From the NCBI RefSeq assembly GCF_030272615.1, contig NC_081414.1, forward strand, positions 525,138,137 to 525,202,136: 64,000 nucleotides of DNA, given 5' to 3'. Under the pieces are notes generated by a model. The model ran no database searches. It was not told the origin of the DNA and was given only the letters and a program-made list of their open reading frames with translations. Position numbers and translations under genes: made by a program. This document shows positions 1-11,497 of the stretch, one piece after another (positions within the stretch are counted from its first letter, which is position 1; the number at the start of each line of letters is the position of its first letter). This DNA comes from Cryptomeria japonica. Taxonomy: Eukaryota > Streptophyta > Pinopsida > Cupressales > Cupressaceae.

Positions 1-123
1 TTGGTTTGAGGAGAGATAGTGATAGATTAGTATTATTTTGGAGATTTGTAGTTTTGGTTGAAGGTTACTTTTTGTTAGGTGCAAGTGTTGTCAAGTGTTT
101 CCATAAATGACAAAGGGGGATAA
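1..123 (+). mobile_element. 3' end of the internal region of a plus-strand Ty1/copia element
   Basis: This is the tail of an element that begins left of the window. It ends in a purine-rich tract (about 110-123, AAAGGGGGATAA-like) directly before an LTR that starts TGTTGG. The same purine tract plus TGTTGG junction occurs in the other copia elements of this window. In this family the tract primes plus-strand DNA synthesis. No coding sequence is recognisable in these 123 bases. Confidence 0.7.
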
Positions 124-1307
124 TGTTGGAAGTATGTGTTGTTGTGGTTGTTATTAATATCAAACTTGATGTTTCAGATAGGTGTTGGTCTGGAATTTCT
201 GTGGTACAGAGATATCTTGCTATGTTGGTGTTGTAGTTGTTCTATTAGTTGTTTCAGAAGTGTTCGAGTCCAGAAAGTGTTGATAATGTTGTTTTTTATT
301 GTTATCTTCTTTGGATATAGTTTTGGTGTCATGGATATGATAGTTTTGTGGTTTAGAAATATCTTTGTGTTCTTAAGGTGTGTGGCATTGTTCATAGCTA
401 GTTGTGATATTCTATGTTAGACCTATCCTTAGGTCTAGATATGATTTGTTGAAGATTGTTTGATGTGTTATGGGGTCTCACTATAGTGTGTGGATATTCA
501 GATTAGAGTTGCATTGGAGAATATATTTTGATTGTTAATTATTTATATTGATGTGTAGTGTGTTGATATGCTAACATTAGTTATGTTCCAGTGAATTGAT
601 CTTTGGAAGATGTGTTTTGGTTCCCTCTTTCTCTTGGAGTTGATCTACATGTGTGTTTTTGGTCTCGAAGGTATATTTTGGTTTAGGATGACTTGGTTGA
701 AGCTTTGATGATCTATCTTATATATAATAATGATGATGTGATTGAGTTGTGAGTGGAAAAGTGTGATGAGGTGTGGAGTGTAGATGTATGATGCGAAGAT
801 TTAATCAGTGAGGTTCGGTGAAGAACAAAGAAGAAGAGTTGTGTTTGAATGATATGCAAGTCGTGCTGAGACTGTGGCAGAGATATGAGATAGAGTGTTG
901 GCAGTTGAGGTCTGAGTTGTGTGTGTTGATGTTGGTCACTTGGTGCAGAGTTCAAGGACAACTTCATGATCAGGAGATCCTTCTTTTCATATCATTTTTG
1001 TATCTTGCCCTATTGCAATTAGATTAAATTTTCACAAGTCCTCTTTTGTATCTTGCCCCAAGAGCAGTTAGCCTTGGTTTGCAAGTCCGAAGAAATTAGC
1101 TCTTTTCTTTTTAATTTGATAGACAAAGTGGTTATTTTTTTTGTGAGCAGGTGCTCACTGTGGTTTTTTCTCATTTGGGTTTTCCACATAGAAAATATTG
1201 ACTTGTTCTTGTGTTGGATGTGTGTTGATGCTTGATTGTTTATGTGCTGAATTAATTTATATTTTAGACCTGATTCACCCCCTCTCAGTCCTACCTTTGT
1301 TTCAACA
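124..1307 (+). repeat. 3' LTR of a plus-strand copia element (C0)
   Basis: The LTR begins TGTTGG right after a purine tract and ends TTTCAACA, giving the canonical TG...CA ends. About 20-35 bp before its end is the C-rich motif ATTCACCCCCTCTCAGT, found at the same place in the LTRs of C1, C2 and C3. Sequence similar to a gypsy gag region resumes at 1308, so the LTR sits inside an older gypsy relic. The five bases after it (GAGTG) would be the target duplication, but the left copy is outside the window. A solo LTR is unlikely because the purine tract is present. Confidence 0.75.
719..728 (+). promoter_or_regulatory. Candidate TATA box in the C0 LTR
   Basis: TTATATATAA lies mid-LTR, where the U3 promoter of a plus-strand copia LTR is expected. 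It is a motif match only; no start site can be shown. Confidence 0.35.
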
Positions 1308-2335
1308 GAGTGTTGATGTTGCCATTTATCTTGATGAAACCTTTGTTTGGTTTGAACTTCATAAATGATTGTTGAGCACTCTCATTCTTATCAACCAGAT
1401 CCATTGAAGAGGATAATTCAAATTGACTCACTTGAAGCTATTAATTATGAAGCACTACACACAATTGTGTAAAAGAAGTAAACTTGGAAAATAGAAGATT
1501 ATCTGTAATATCTTTTTGTAAATTAAAAATAAAAATTCTTTGAACATAATGAACAGGCACATGATAAACAATTTGTGAATGCAAATGTTTATATCTACCA
1601 ATAAAATCAATTAATTTTTCTTTAACTCCTTGCTTACAATGAATCAAACCAGGCACGTAATTTTAGGACCAATGTTATTTTGGAATTGTTAAATGAAAGC
1701 ATTATCTAATTATTGAAAGGGAGCAATAGAATAAGGAGAGAAAGAAAAATACCATTGCAAGGCTTTATCTCTAAAGGTTCTAGTAAACATTATAGTCACA
1801 AGTCTTTGGTCATGAGAAAAATCACTAAACAAAGTTTGAAATGTTTTCACATGAGTCAAGAGGTCATATTTTCCATTGTACAACTCTGATTAATGAACTT
1901 CCATATGCTTAGGGGGAACCACCCAAACAATGTCATCAGATAGTAGGCTTGCCATATTAAATGTGGGAACATTGAGCTTAGATTAAGTTATGAAAGCCAA
2001 TTGATGTTGTAAGGATGTAACACTTTGAGCTAGGATATTGATGGTTTCTTTTGTGGGTGGATTGAAATTGGATATATTGATTGTGATGGAGGAGTAATAT
2101 TGTTGTATATAGGTGGAGGTTGAGAATAATGAGGGGGAAAATTATGGTATGTTGGTATGGGAGATGGTTGTGAAACAAATGGAAGACTCATAAGATGGAG
2201 GTATGTAAGAATATTGAATAATAGGATTGTGCCCATAACTAACATGTGTAGAATTAACATTTTGTGTGGAATTAGTCATGATAGAAGATTGTAAATGTAG
2301 GCACACTAGGACAAAATCTAGGCATAGGAATGGAA
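1308..2335 (-). pseudogene. gag: Ty3/gypsy gag relic
   Basis: Read on the minus strand, 1656-1441 encodes a gag block with the landmarks KQGVKEKLIDFIGRYKHL and NLQKDI. It matches the better preserved gag at 45724-46104 residue by residue with few changes. Further upstream in the gene (about 2180-2030), a proline-rich stretch with PTYHN and NNITPPSQS matches 46461-46350. Reading is interrupted by stops and small indels. The relic is cut at 1308 by the C0 LTR. It is a second, more decayed copy of the G2 gag family, with no protease or polymerase visible here. Confidence 0.75.
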
Positions 2336-2507
2336 TGGTTTAACTTGGCTAGTGGGTTGAGAGTAACTAAGGAATTTGACACATTTTTTGACTGGCATAA
2401 TATTTGTATCAACAAATCCACACCTATCTTATCATTTTTCACCATTCTTTTTGGAAGGAAGTTAAGTAGCGAAACAACTTCCTACACTAACCTTGAGAGG
2501 AGGGTAA

Positions 2508-3337
2508 TGCAATTTTTTTTTACAGATCATCACAATAGTTATAGAAAATGGAAATAGACATAATAAAATTCAAACCATAACACATTGATTTATGTGGGGA
2601 AAACCCTTTTGGAGAAAAACCCCACACTCCAAAAGATGCCCAATATATTATTCAAGAATAAGAAACATATTATAATATACTTGCAGAGCAAGCTCTTCCC
2701 AGGAGTACCACTAATCAGAGATTCAGAGGTAACTCAATAGCCATAAGACTCTTACACACAACTTCTATCTCACACACCTCATATATAGGAGATACAATAC
2801 AAGAAACTGTCAAACAATATTACAAAACCATGGGATAAACTAACCAATAAGGCCAACCTTATCTCCCTTCTAGATGCCCTATGATATGTTAAAACACACA
2901 TCAACATGTATCCCTCCCTTTTATAGCTCATTTATGTGTGATGTATTTTATATTTCCTATTTATGGAGTACAAACTTCTAGAGGCCATAACTTGAGAACT
3001 GTGTGTCCTATTGACGAACCATTTAAAGTGCCAAAAATCTCATAGAGTTCTCTATTGCCTCATAAGATGCTATACCACTTATACCTATTTTTCAAGGCAT
3101 TTAGAGGCCTCTAAAGTCCTCAAAATTAAATTTAAACATTTCATTTCACCCCCCCAAAATGAAAAAAATAATATCTCCAAAACTAGTTGTGATCTTGTGA
3201 CGTAACTTTACCAGAATGCTTATCTAGCCAACTAGAAGCTTCAAGAAGAATTTCACACTATTTTGTGCTCAAATGAAAACTTACTATAAATAGTAACCTC
3301 ATGTAAATGCAAGGTTGAGACATCATTTTTCCCAACA
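2508..3337 (-). repeat. 3' LTR of a truncated minus-strand copia element (Cf1)
   Basis: On the minus strand the LTR starts TGTTGGGAAAA at 3337, directly after a purine tract (3338-3348, AAGTGGGAGAA), which follows the RNase H coding end. It carries a TATA box (2916-2925). The far end near 2508 (a terminal CA followed by unrelated sequence) is a best guess, because the matching 5' LTR is missing. Confidence 0.65.
2916..2925 (-). promoter_or_regulatory. TATA box in the Cf1 LTR
   Basis: The minus strand reads TATAAAAGGG, a strong plant TATA match, about 410 bp into the LTR. This is the usual position of the U3 promoter that drives copia transcription. Confidence 0.5.
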
Positions 3338-3379
3338 TTCTCCCACTTGTCGAACACCTTGCAAGAGAAAAGAGAGTAT

Positions 3380-4160
3380 CAACACAATGAATCGATTGCT
3401 AGGGGCCATGAGGCACATAGACTCTGAACACTATCTAAACTTCTTTGTGCTCATAGCCTTAGTTAAAGAATCTGCAACATTCATCAAATTTTCTACCTTA
3501 ATTAGCTTCACCCTACCACCTTTGACCATATCTCTGAGAAAATGATACTAAACATCAATGTGCTTGGTTCAGGCATGAAATGTCAGGTTCTTAGCTAGGC
3601 ATATCACACTCTCACTGTCACAATATACTATCACTTCTCCTTATTTTATTCTAATATCTAAACACAATCTCTTAAGCCAAATGGACTCTTTACAAGCATT
3701 AGTAGCTTCCATATACTCTGCTTCAGTAGTGGACAAAGCAACCACAAGTTGTTGCTTACTCATCCAACTAATTACACCACCAAATAAAGTAAACACATAA
3801 ACATTGGTGGATCTTCTACTATCAATATTACCTGCCCAGTCTAAATACACATAACCATGAATATCAAAGGAAATCATATCTCCAATTAAAGTACCATGAT
3901 AACATAAAGAATACTTTGAGATACCCTTCAAATATTCAAAGACTCTTTTGACTGCATCCCAATGATCTCTATTAGGATTAGACATATATCTAGACAAAAC
4001 TCCCAGTTCTTGGGAAATGTCTGGTCTAGTACAGACCATAGCATACATCAAACTTCCAATCACACTTTGGTAAGGCACTCTGCTCATGTCTTCCATCTTC
4101 GATGGGGATGTAGGACAATTTACAACAGATAATTTCGCTTCAATAGTAAAAAGTGTTGGT
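3380..4160 (-). pseudogene. pol: Copia pol C-terminus: end of reverse transcriptase and RNase H
   Basis: The open stretch 4174-3641 carries VPYQSVIGSLMYAMVCTRPD, typical of the end of copia reverse transcriptase, then the RNase H landmarks LDWAGNIDSRRST and ALSTTEAEYMEA. After a stop at 3641 the same frame continues with further stops through YCDSESVICLAKN and VADSLTKAMSTKKF to about 3380. RNase H degrades the RNA strand of the RNA/DNA hybrid during reverse transcription. Gag, protease, integrase and most of the reverse transcriptase are absent: similarity stops near 4160, so the element is 5' truncated. It cannot produce a working enzyme. Confidence 0.85.
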
Positions 4161-5405
4161 TCCCAAATCAACATATCCTAAATCCTAGAGGAATATCCAA
4201 TAACTCATAATTAGAACTAGGATTGGACTTGGCCAACAAACAAGACACAGTCATAGACTGTGATCTTCTACACTTTAGGCACTGCAAGACCTAGGTGGGT
4301 ATCCCTATTGCAATGTTACACAACATTTTAACTTCATTCAACCAAACATTGCACTATATAGCAGATGCTTTCAATGAAAATATACCAATGAAAGTATAAT
4401 AAGTTATAAATTCTGGCTTCAACCTTAGTTTATATCACTCTTGCTTGCATTGAAAGATGGCTCTAATCTATTCTACTCCTAATGCAGAAGAACTAAAAAT
4501 AGAAATATAAAAGGTGAAATAAGAATGCAATAATGATCCTGAAACTTAAGATAACACAACCAGTGCCCATTCAAATAGAATACAAAGTCAATTAGTAGGA
4601 CTAGTGACAAACATTATCATATTATCAACATTAAGACTCAATACTAAGCACATACAAATTGCTTAAAATACTTAAAATAAGAATGCATCCACAACTTCCT
4701 CACACTCTCTCACACAAATATTGCAATGTTGAAGACAAAATTTAAATCATTTACTTGAAATCAAACCCATCAAGAAACACACATTCTCCATTAGAGAAGA
4801 CATGCTAAACATGTCATAGACATTTCAACTCATACAACATAACACAAGAGATGAGAGCCATTAAATTAATGTTTTCTTTATTGATTTTCAAAATAAGATT
4901 GATACATTCATGAAAAACTGTTCAACTCACTAAACTTGCAAAATGACTAACTGTCTTTGCATTACTCTCAACTTTTCTAATACATACAAATAAAAAAGTT
5001 TCAGAGTCCATCTTCATGGCCCTAAATTCCATTTTATAATACAGGGGAGCAAAACAAGCTTCAGGCCAGAGAACACACATGTCAAAATCCTATTGCCTAC
5101 AAGATAGATTATGCCCTAAGGCATTTTTACAATACATATTTCAAAAACTCCAAGAGATCATAAATGATGGTGGCAACAAGGACATCTTCTAGAGGTTGGA
5201 GCAGCAGGCTTGATGTGATTGGTATCTTCTATCAAGGTCAATTGTACTTGTGTGCTGGATCTGTTAGGGACATTAGGGGTTAATGAGTGAAAAATGAGTG
5301 CTCAAATCTCCCCATCCAATACTAGAAACCTATCGCAAAATATAGGAGGTACAAAAATGGAACTAATTTAGACTATAGGAGGTACAAAAATGGAAATAAT
5401 TCATA
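4161..5405. other. AT-rich stretch with nothing recognised
   Basis: No reading frame, LTR end, purine tract or clear repeat was recognised in these 1.2 kb. The sequence just below 5406 may be 3' flank of the decayed gene at 5406-9345. Confidence 0.4.
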
Positions 5406-8400
5406 CTAGTCCTCCTCCTCTAGCCGATCCTCCTCTAAAAAGTAGTACTTTTTGTGCAGTGTATCAACATCATCCACTGGCCAAACAAAGCTTCTTAAGC
5501 CTTGTAGCTTATTTATTGCTTCCTTTGTCCTATGGGCCGGTACAATTGTAGCCTCCAAGGTGAACTTGTGATACATAGAATCAACTTCCATGATTTTGTC
5601 AATAATTAAATGATATGTTTCACCTTGGGCAAGGTCCTCAGCCAATGAATTAAAAACTACATTGATTGCATTTTGGAATCCCTGCTTCCATCTATTCAGA
5701 TCTTTAATTTTCCCTTCACCTATCAAAATAGTGGGAATATCCCACTTTTGAAGCCCTTGAAATGAATCAATCATGTCGATCAGTGCTTTCTTCTCATCCT
5801 CAATGTGAGGCAACTCCTTAATCAATAAATCATAATTTTTCCATATTGTTCCCATAATTTGGGGTGTATTTGGCATGTTCTTGACTACCAATAAGACCTC
5901 TTTTAGGATTTGAATCTTTGGCAACCAAGTAATCCTAATAGGTTGAAATAATAAAATAATTTCATCCAATTGGCTGAGGAGTTAAGATATTAAAGAATAA
6001 AAGGTATGCACCTCACTCAATTTCTCAATAATTTTATTGGAGACCTACAAAATTGAATATTTTCTAATCTCAAAATAATTCTTCTTAGCCTCATCCTTTG
6101 CTTTCTGAAGGTCTTCTTTTAATTTTTCAAAATCTTTAGGCTTAGGCCCTGTCAGGGTTCCAACATCCCTCTTGGCCAGCTCCTTTGTTAATCTTCCATT
6201 TTCAATAAATAATTTATTATGGTCATGAGTAAGAGCCATATGCTTGTTCCTCAAAATTCCATGCTTTTTCTCATCCTCCTCTGCTGCTAACTTAGAAAAA
6301 TGTGCAACATGATAGGTGATTGTTGCTGCCTAAATAGATGAGGTGTCTGCCAGGGTCCTGATCACCGCATCCCCCACCTTATTCTCAATTCCATATAGTA
6401 GAACAAGCTTATTATTTCTAGGAGTCTTTGAACATAGTGCAAAGGCCTTTATACTTAGATTGACACCTGACCCATGCTCACCAAATTATTGAGCATAAAT
6501 TGGGTCCCTCTGCTTCATGACCTGGTCCAAATAGAAAATCTTCTCCAAGTCCCACCCCAGGATGAGAATTATGTCACTCTTCCTCACTAGTTCTCTTCCT
6601 TCCTCTAGGGTGCATTTAATGTTGTCCCTATCAAAATTTTGGAGTTCCTCTTCAGACAAATCTTTCAATTTCTCCCTCATCCAGAAAGATTTGAATTCAA
6701 GAGTATTTACAAATCATCATCTGTCATGAATTGAATTGAAGCAATTATTCTTTCATCTTCTACTTCCTTCAGTGGGATGGTGCTTGGAATAAGTGACCTA
6801 TCAAGGTCCACAAGTACTTCGGCTGCTTCATCATCTTGGAATGTATCCCTTGGTAGAGAAGGAGGCATAACATTTTCATCAAATTCAGGCTCTATAACTT
6901 CTACAAAATCTTAGAGCTTTGCCTTTCCTTTCTCCACCTTCCTTGTAGGTGGCTCCTATTGTAGATGGGGTTGTGTAGGAACGTCTTGAGAAGATACCTC
7001 ACCAAGGGCTTCCTTTCCTTTTGATTGTGAAGGCTCATATGCAGGTTTTTCTTCCAAGATTTCTTTAGCCTGTCCAAACTCTCTTCTCTTCTTCTCTGAA
7101 GAAAGAATGTCATCATAGCCCAATGCTTTACTCATCATCCTTGCAAGATCATTCTTGATATTTGAATGAAACCCATTGAAGCTAGGGTCCTTTTCCTTCC
7201 TTTCTCTTTCCAAACTTTGAATGAAATTCCATTTTCCTCTTCTTTGTACAACCTCTGCAGGGCTAATATTTCTAATCAAATCTTCTCTTTCATTGAATTG
7301 GTGAGAGTAACCTCTGACCTTCAGCCTTTGTGTCCTCAAGTCATGAATATATTCTTTTGAATCAAAATTTCTTGCCTGCCCTACTTTGAGCCTATAATTG
7401 TTCACCATAAAGCTTTGTACCTGCTCAAGTGTGTTAGACACCACAACAAAATCATCAAAAGCTATAGATTTGGGGAGATGTTGCCCCTTCTTCTTTGTTC
7501 TAACTAGGCCTTTTTCAATCCACGTCAGCTACCACATCAATTCTATAAATGCAAGTCGTGGCAGGATTGTTACTGGCAAAACATGTGATGTTTGAGAACA
7601 CCCATAGACCCTAAATATTATACAATCTGCATAGAAGAAAAAATCACCAAAATTATGGAAGAAATCCCCCTCCAGGAACTTTGTGTTTTTTGCCTTGGCA
7701 TCTCTCATTCTCAAAAAATTAGCAATGTGCACAGGAAGCCTTGGCATTCTAACCCCCATTACCCCGAGGACCTTCATTACAAAATGGTCACAGAAAGCCT
7801 CGTAGTCTGCAAACCTAGACCCCTTGTCCAAGATTTGAGTCCACCTTTGGACTGGCCATCTCTCCCTTGTCCTAGGATGAAATCTCTTTATTTTCAATGT
7901 GTCACCCCATTCTGTTTTGTTGTGAAAAAGAATCATATGGCAAATTAAAGAATAATATTTAAAATTCAAGTTCTCCCTCAAATCCCTGGTAGCCATTAGG
8001 CCTTCATGCAACTGATCTTCAATATATGTGATAAAATCATACAATTGACTGGTCTCAAGGAACTGAATTCTCATTGCCATGACCATAAGGTGTACTACCA
8101 TCCTTGTCAATCCATAATCCTCCCCTAATACTTGGCATAGAGCATAGTATGTTCTTACAAAATAATATTAAAAAATTTTCAACTCAAATGGCTCCTTCTC
8201 AAAGTAAAAAAGATAACTCTTACTTCCTTTGAACATCCTTTTCATGTTGAGGGGTAAGATCTTTCACCTATAGAGATTTTTTTCTGCAAGCATACTCTGC
8301 TTCCAACCTGTTCTTGTTTATCTTTGTGAGGTCTGTCTTATCCAATTCAAAGCATTCAAATATGACATCCATATACATATCCAACATGATGTGGCTAGTA

Positions 8401-9345
8401 GTTGTCCTCATAGTCATACTTTTAGGATGGTAATGCTTTTCTAGTTCCCTAATTAACAGTGGTTCAACAAAAAAATTAGGAACAACTAGCTTTCCCAAGT
8501 TCAAATTCCATGGGTTTGACATAGGGGCAGCCTTGTCTCTATTTCCATAGAAAAAATGGAAGATATCCCACCCCCTTTTAGTAGTGTGGGCATCCCTACA
8601 CTGAGATATTTTATCTCCAAAATTTGTCTTGAAGTTCTTAGTCATAGTAGACCCCTTGAAAATCTCTAGAAGATCTTGACCAAGGCTTCGAGGTTCCTTC
8701 TTCTTCCTTTTCTCCTCAACTTCCAATTTTTTGGTCAGTTCTTTGGTAATCTCTTCTGGGGTTTTAGTAGGGATAGATAAAGATGGAGATTCCTTTGTTT
8801 GACCCTCTAATGGAATTTTAGTAATAGATGGAGAGGGCTTTGTTTTGACAGTATGTGTTAATGATGATGCTGCTGCAGGTGTGACCTTTTTTGCAGGAAC
8901 TCCTCTCCTTTTAGGCTTAGGAGTCTTCTCTTGAGGGTTAGACCCTCCTTCTTGTGGGTTCTCTGCAACTGGTTCAACTTGTTTAGAGGATTGGGCTGAT
9001 GGCTCCTTGGGGGCAACCTTTCTTCTTTTAGGGGTGGGCTGTATGGCCTTAGGAGCAGGGCTAGGTTATTTAGAAGGCTCACTATCAGAGAATTTTCCTG
9101 GCAACCCTCTTCCTCTTAGGCTTCACAATTTCTTGTTGAAGAGGTGCAGTTGATTCTCCAGCATGGGGATTTTGAGCTGCAATTAGAGGGTTCTGCTCTT
9201 TTGCAAGCTTATTAGTAATGGCGGGGACAGGTGGAACGGTTGCTAGAGGAACAACATGGGTAATTGTTGGCTGGGTGGAGTTCATCTCATCCTGGGAAGA
9301 CTCTTGGGATGCAGTAGGGACATTTTTCTCAATTGAGGATGTCAT
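5406..9345 (-). pseudogene. Decayed long single-exon gene of unknown family
   Basis: Minus-strand coding segments follow one another from an ATG at 9345 to a stop at 5406, about 1,300 codons with no obvious intron. Order: an N-terminal Ser/Pro/Lys-rich low-complexity region with basic clusters such as KPKRKRVARK (9345-8750); a globular part containing RGWDIFHFFYG and NLGKLVVPNFFVEPLL (8726-8268); a second globular part with QLYDFITYIEDQLHEGL and LPVHIANFLRMRD (8110-7529); a charged region with SLERERKEKD (7444-6956); a coiled-coil-like Lys/Glu-rich stretch (6254-6045); and a C-terminal part ending in an acidic EEDRLEEED (5969-5406). Stops and frameshifts separate the pieces. I do not recognise the family. 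Its length, lack of introns and repeat setting suggest a transposon-borne protein, but no LTRs or terminal repeats were found around it. Confidence 0.55.
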
Positions 9346-10036
9346 TGCTATGTATAAAATAGAAAACCCTACATAGACAAGATTTTCCTTCTAAACCTAG
9401 GGAACGAGCTATTGAATTCTCAGACAAACACTCCTAAATTTCCCTATGAAAGCACATACAAGGATATGGAAGCTTGACTTACTCTTTTAAATGCAAATGG
9501 GTGCTACTGAAATCTCTGGAATTTCTCTTGATTGCTTTTATTTCTCTGGTTTTCCTCTTCACTCTTTGATTTGCTTTTTGATCGCAGGGTGAAGAGAAAA
9601 TGCACTTTAAATTCTTCCTTTATTTCTCACAGATGAATCACCATTACTTCATACGTGCAAGCTTCGGCAGGTTGGTGGCCTTCGAGATTCAAATGTGATC
9701 ATTGATATTCAGGTGGATGACTCTCATTTTGCATTGACACCCTTGACTACTGACATGGCTCCTTCTTTTAATTGCTCCATCACCTTTGATTATTCAAGCT
9801 TTAAATTTCACCATTCTTGTGAAAATTTTGACCCATGTAGGATAGCGGGATCCTTATATTTCTTTGTCATTTGGTATCCCACATGGTCCTTAATGCATCT
9901 TTTACCTAGCTGCAAGACAACGTGAATCACCATTCCCTTGCTACCTTAGCACCCCACAACACCTTTTGTCTACCACTACACACCCCGCAGGATAGTGGGG
10001 CTTCACCATTTCTCTTTGTCCCACCACCTCGTAGCA
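9346..10036. other. Spacer upstream of the unknown gene, left of the C1 insertion
   Basis: This is non-coding sequence. On the minus strand an AT-rich ATTTTATACATAG lies just upstream of the ATG at 9345 and could be a TATA element. From about 9830 the spacer holds copies of a short motif around GGATAG/CTATCC (for example 9834-9852 and 9985-10002), which continue on the other side of C1 at 16790-17500. It was one continuous stretch before C1 inserted. Confidence 0.5.
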
Positions 10037-10041
10037 CTTTC

Positions 10042-11109
10042 TGTTAGGTCTCGGAGACAACTGAAAGGGCGGGGGGGGGGGGTGAATCAATTGTCAAATA
10101 AATTTAAACCAAAAACAACTTAAACAAATTACTGCTTAATACTGGTAAACCAGTTCAATATGCCGGTAGATAGTTTTAACAGTTAATTGCTATACCGGTA
10201 AGGATTAGTGCATGAAACATAAACACAAAGTCATCCACAACACATAACACCAATATTTGTACGTGGAAACCCTGTAAGGGGAAAAACCACGGTGGGAAAC
10301 CTTACCCACAATCAGATGATACTACTACAAATAGTAAGTGTACATAAATGGGGTCTGCACATGCAGAAAGGCCAACCACCTAGAGCTCACTGCTCAATCA
10401 CAAAATGGGAGTCACACTGACTACAGTTGGATGGTTAAATCCAATAAGAATGTACTGCACAAAATAGCATCTTCATATGTTGGATTTAGTACCGGTGTAA
10501 TGCTGATATGCTTTCACAAAAACCTAGCTTCACCTTCAAATGATGTCTTTATGTATAGCTCTACTTAATCTTGCATATACCTTCACACAATCCTTTTTCT
10601 CATTCCACACTTGATCTTACAAATAAGATCTTACATTTATACCATAACCTAAGACCAATTTTAGTAGGTCGGCTCTACAAGATATTACAATAAAAACATT
10701 TTACAAACAATATAATATCCGATGCAGTAACTGATTGAACATGTCGGCTTAATGCATTTACAACAATAATTAATCATCTGTATAGTGTGCCATGTTGATC
10801 TGAAAAAGATAAACCTGCCGATGTAACCCTGGACCTATTTGTCGGTAACAACAAATATGCAACTATGAATATACCAATGAACAAAACTCCAGGACAAGAT
10901 GTCCAAACGATGTCTTCGATATTACCGAGTATTTTCCATATCATTCCAAGTGCCAGTGATCATTATACCTTGCGGGTGTACCAGATACCGGTGACTATGC
11001 ATGAGTCACTTGCTTGCCGGTGAATGTTGTTGATTCTCCAAAGTGCCAGAGTTGATAAGAGTTTAGTAGGTGTTGACATCAATGACAAAACTATACCAAA
11101 ATACCAACA
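10042..11109 (-). repeat. C1 left LTR (3' LTR of the element)
   Basis: It begins TGTTAGGTCTCGG and ends ATACCAACA in plus-strand reading, next to the purine tract at 11110. A long G-run lies about 30 bp inside the edge (about 10069-10081); it is the complement of the conserved ACCCCCC...CTCTCAGT motif at the end of U5. Confidence 0.93.
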
Positions 11110-11126
11110 ATCTCCCCCTTTGGCAT
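11110..11126 (-). promoter_or_regulatory. C1 polypurine tract
   Basis: The minus strand reads GCCAAAGGGGGAGAT immediately before the LTR start TGTTGG. This is the plus-strand primer site of the element and is matched by the tract of C3 at 48913. Confidence 0.85.
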
Positions 11127-11497
11127 TGATGGCAATACAAGATGGAAAAACCATCAAAAGTGCCAAAACAGAAATGCCAAATACCAAAAACCAACAATCT
11201 CCAAAAAGATCATAAACAGAAATCAAAATACAGATACAAAGAGTAATAACCTCTCCTAAACAACAATCTCTCCCCTTCGGAGAAACATGTGTTTTCCTTG
11301 TGTTTTTCAAATTTTTTCCATACCAATCTCTCCCCCTTTGACATCAAATGCCAAAGTTACAATAAAACCAAGTTCATATACAAAATACCAGTCAATTCAA
11401 TATACCAACTACTCCCCCTGAAAAGTAGCTTCCCATCAAAGACCAGAATAAAAGATTTCTCTATTAATTATGTCGGTTGATGACAATCATCAACTGT

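Noticed and set aside
10069-10081. G-runs as telomeric or quadruplex DNA
   Set aside because: They are single runs at a fixed place in copia LTRs, the complement of the U5-end C motif. There are no repeated G-tracts of the kind needed.
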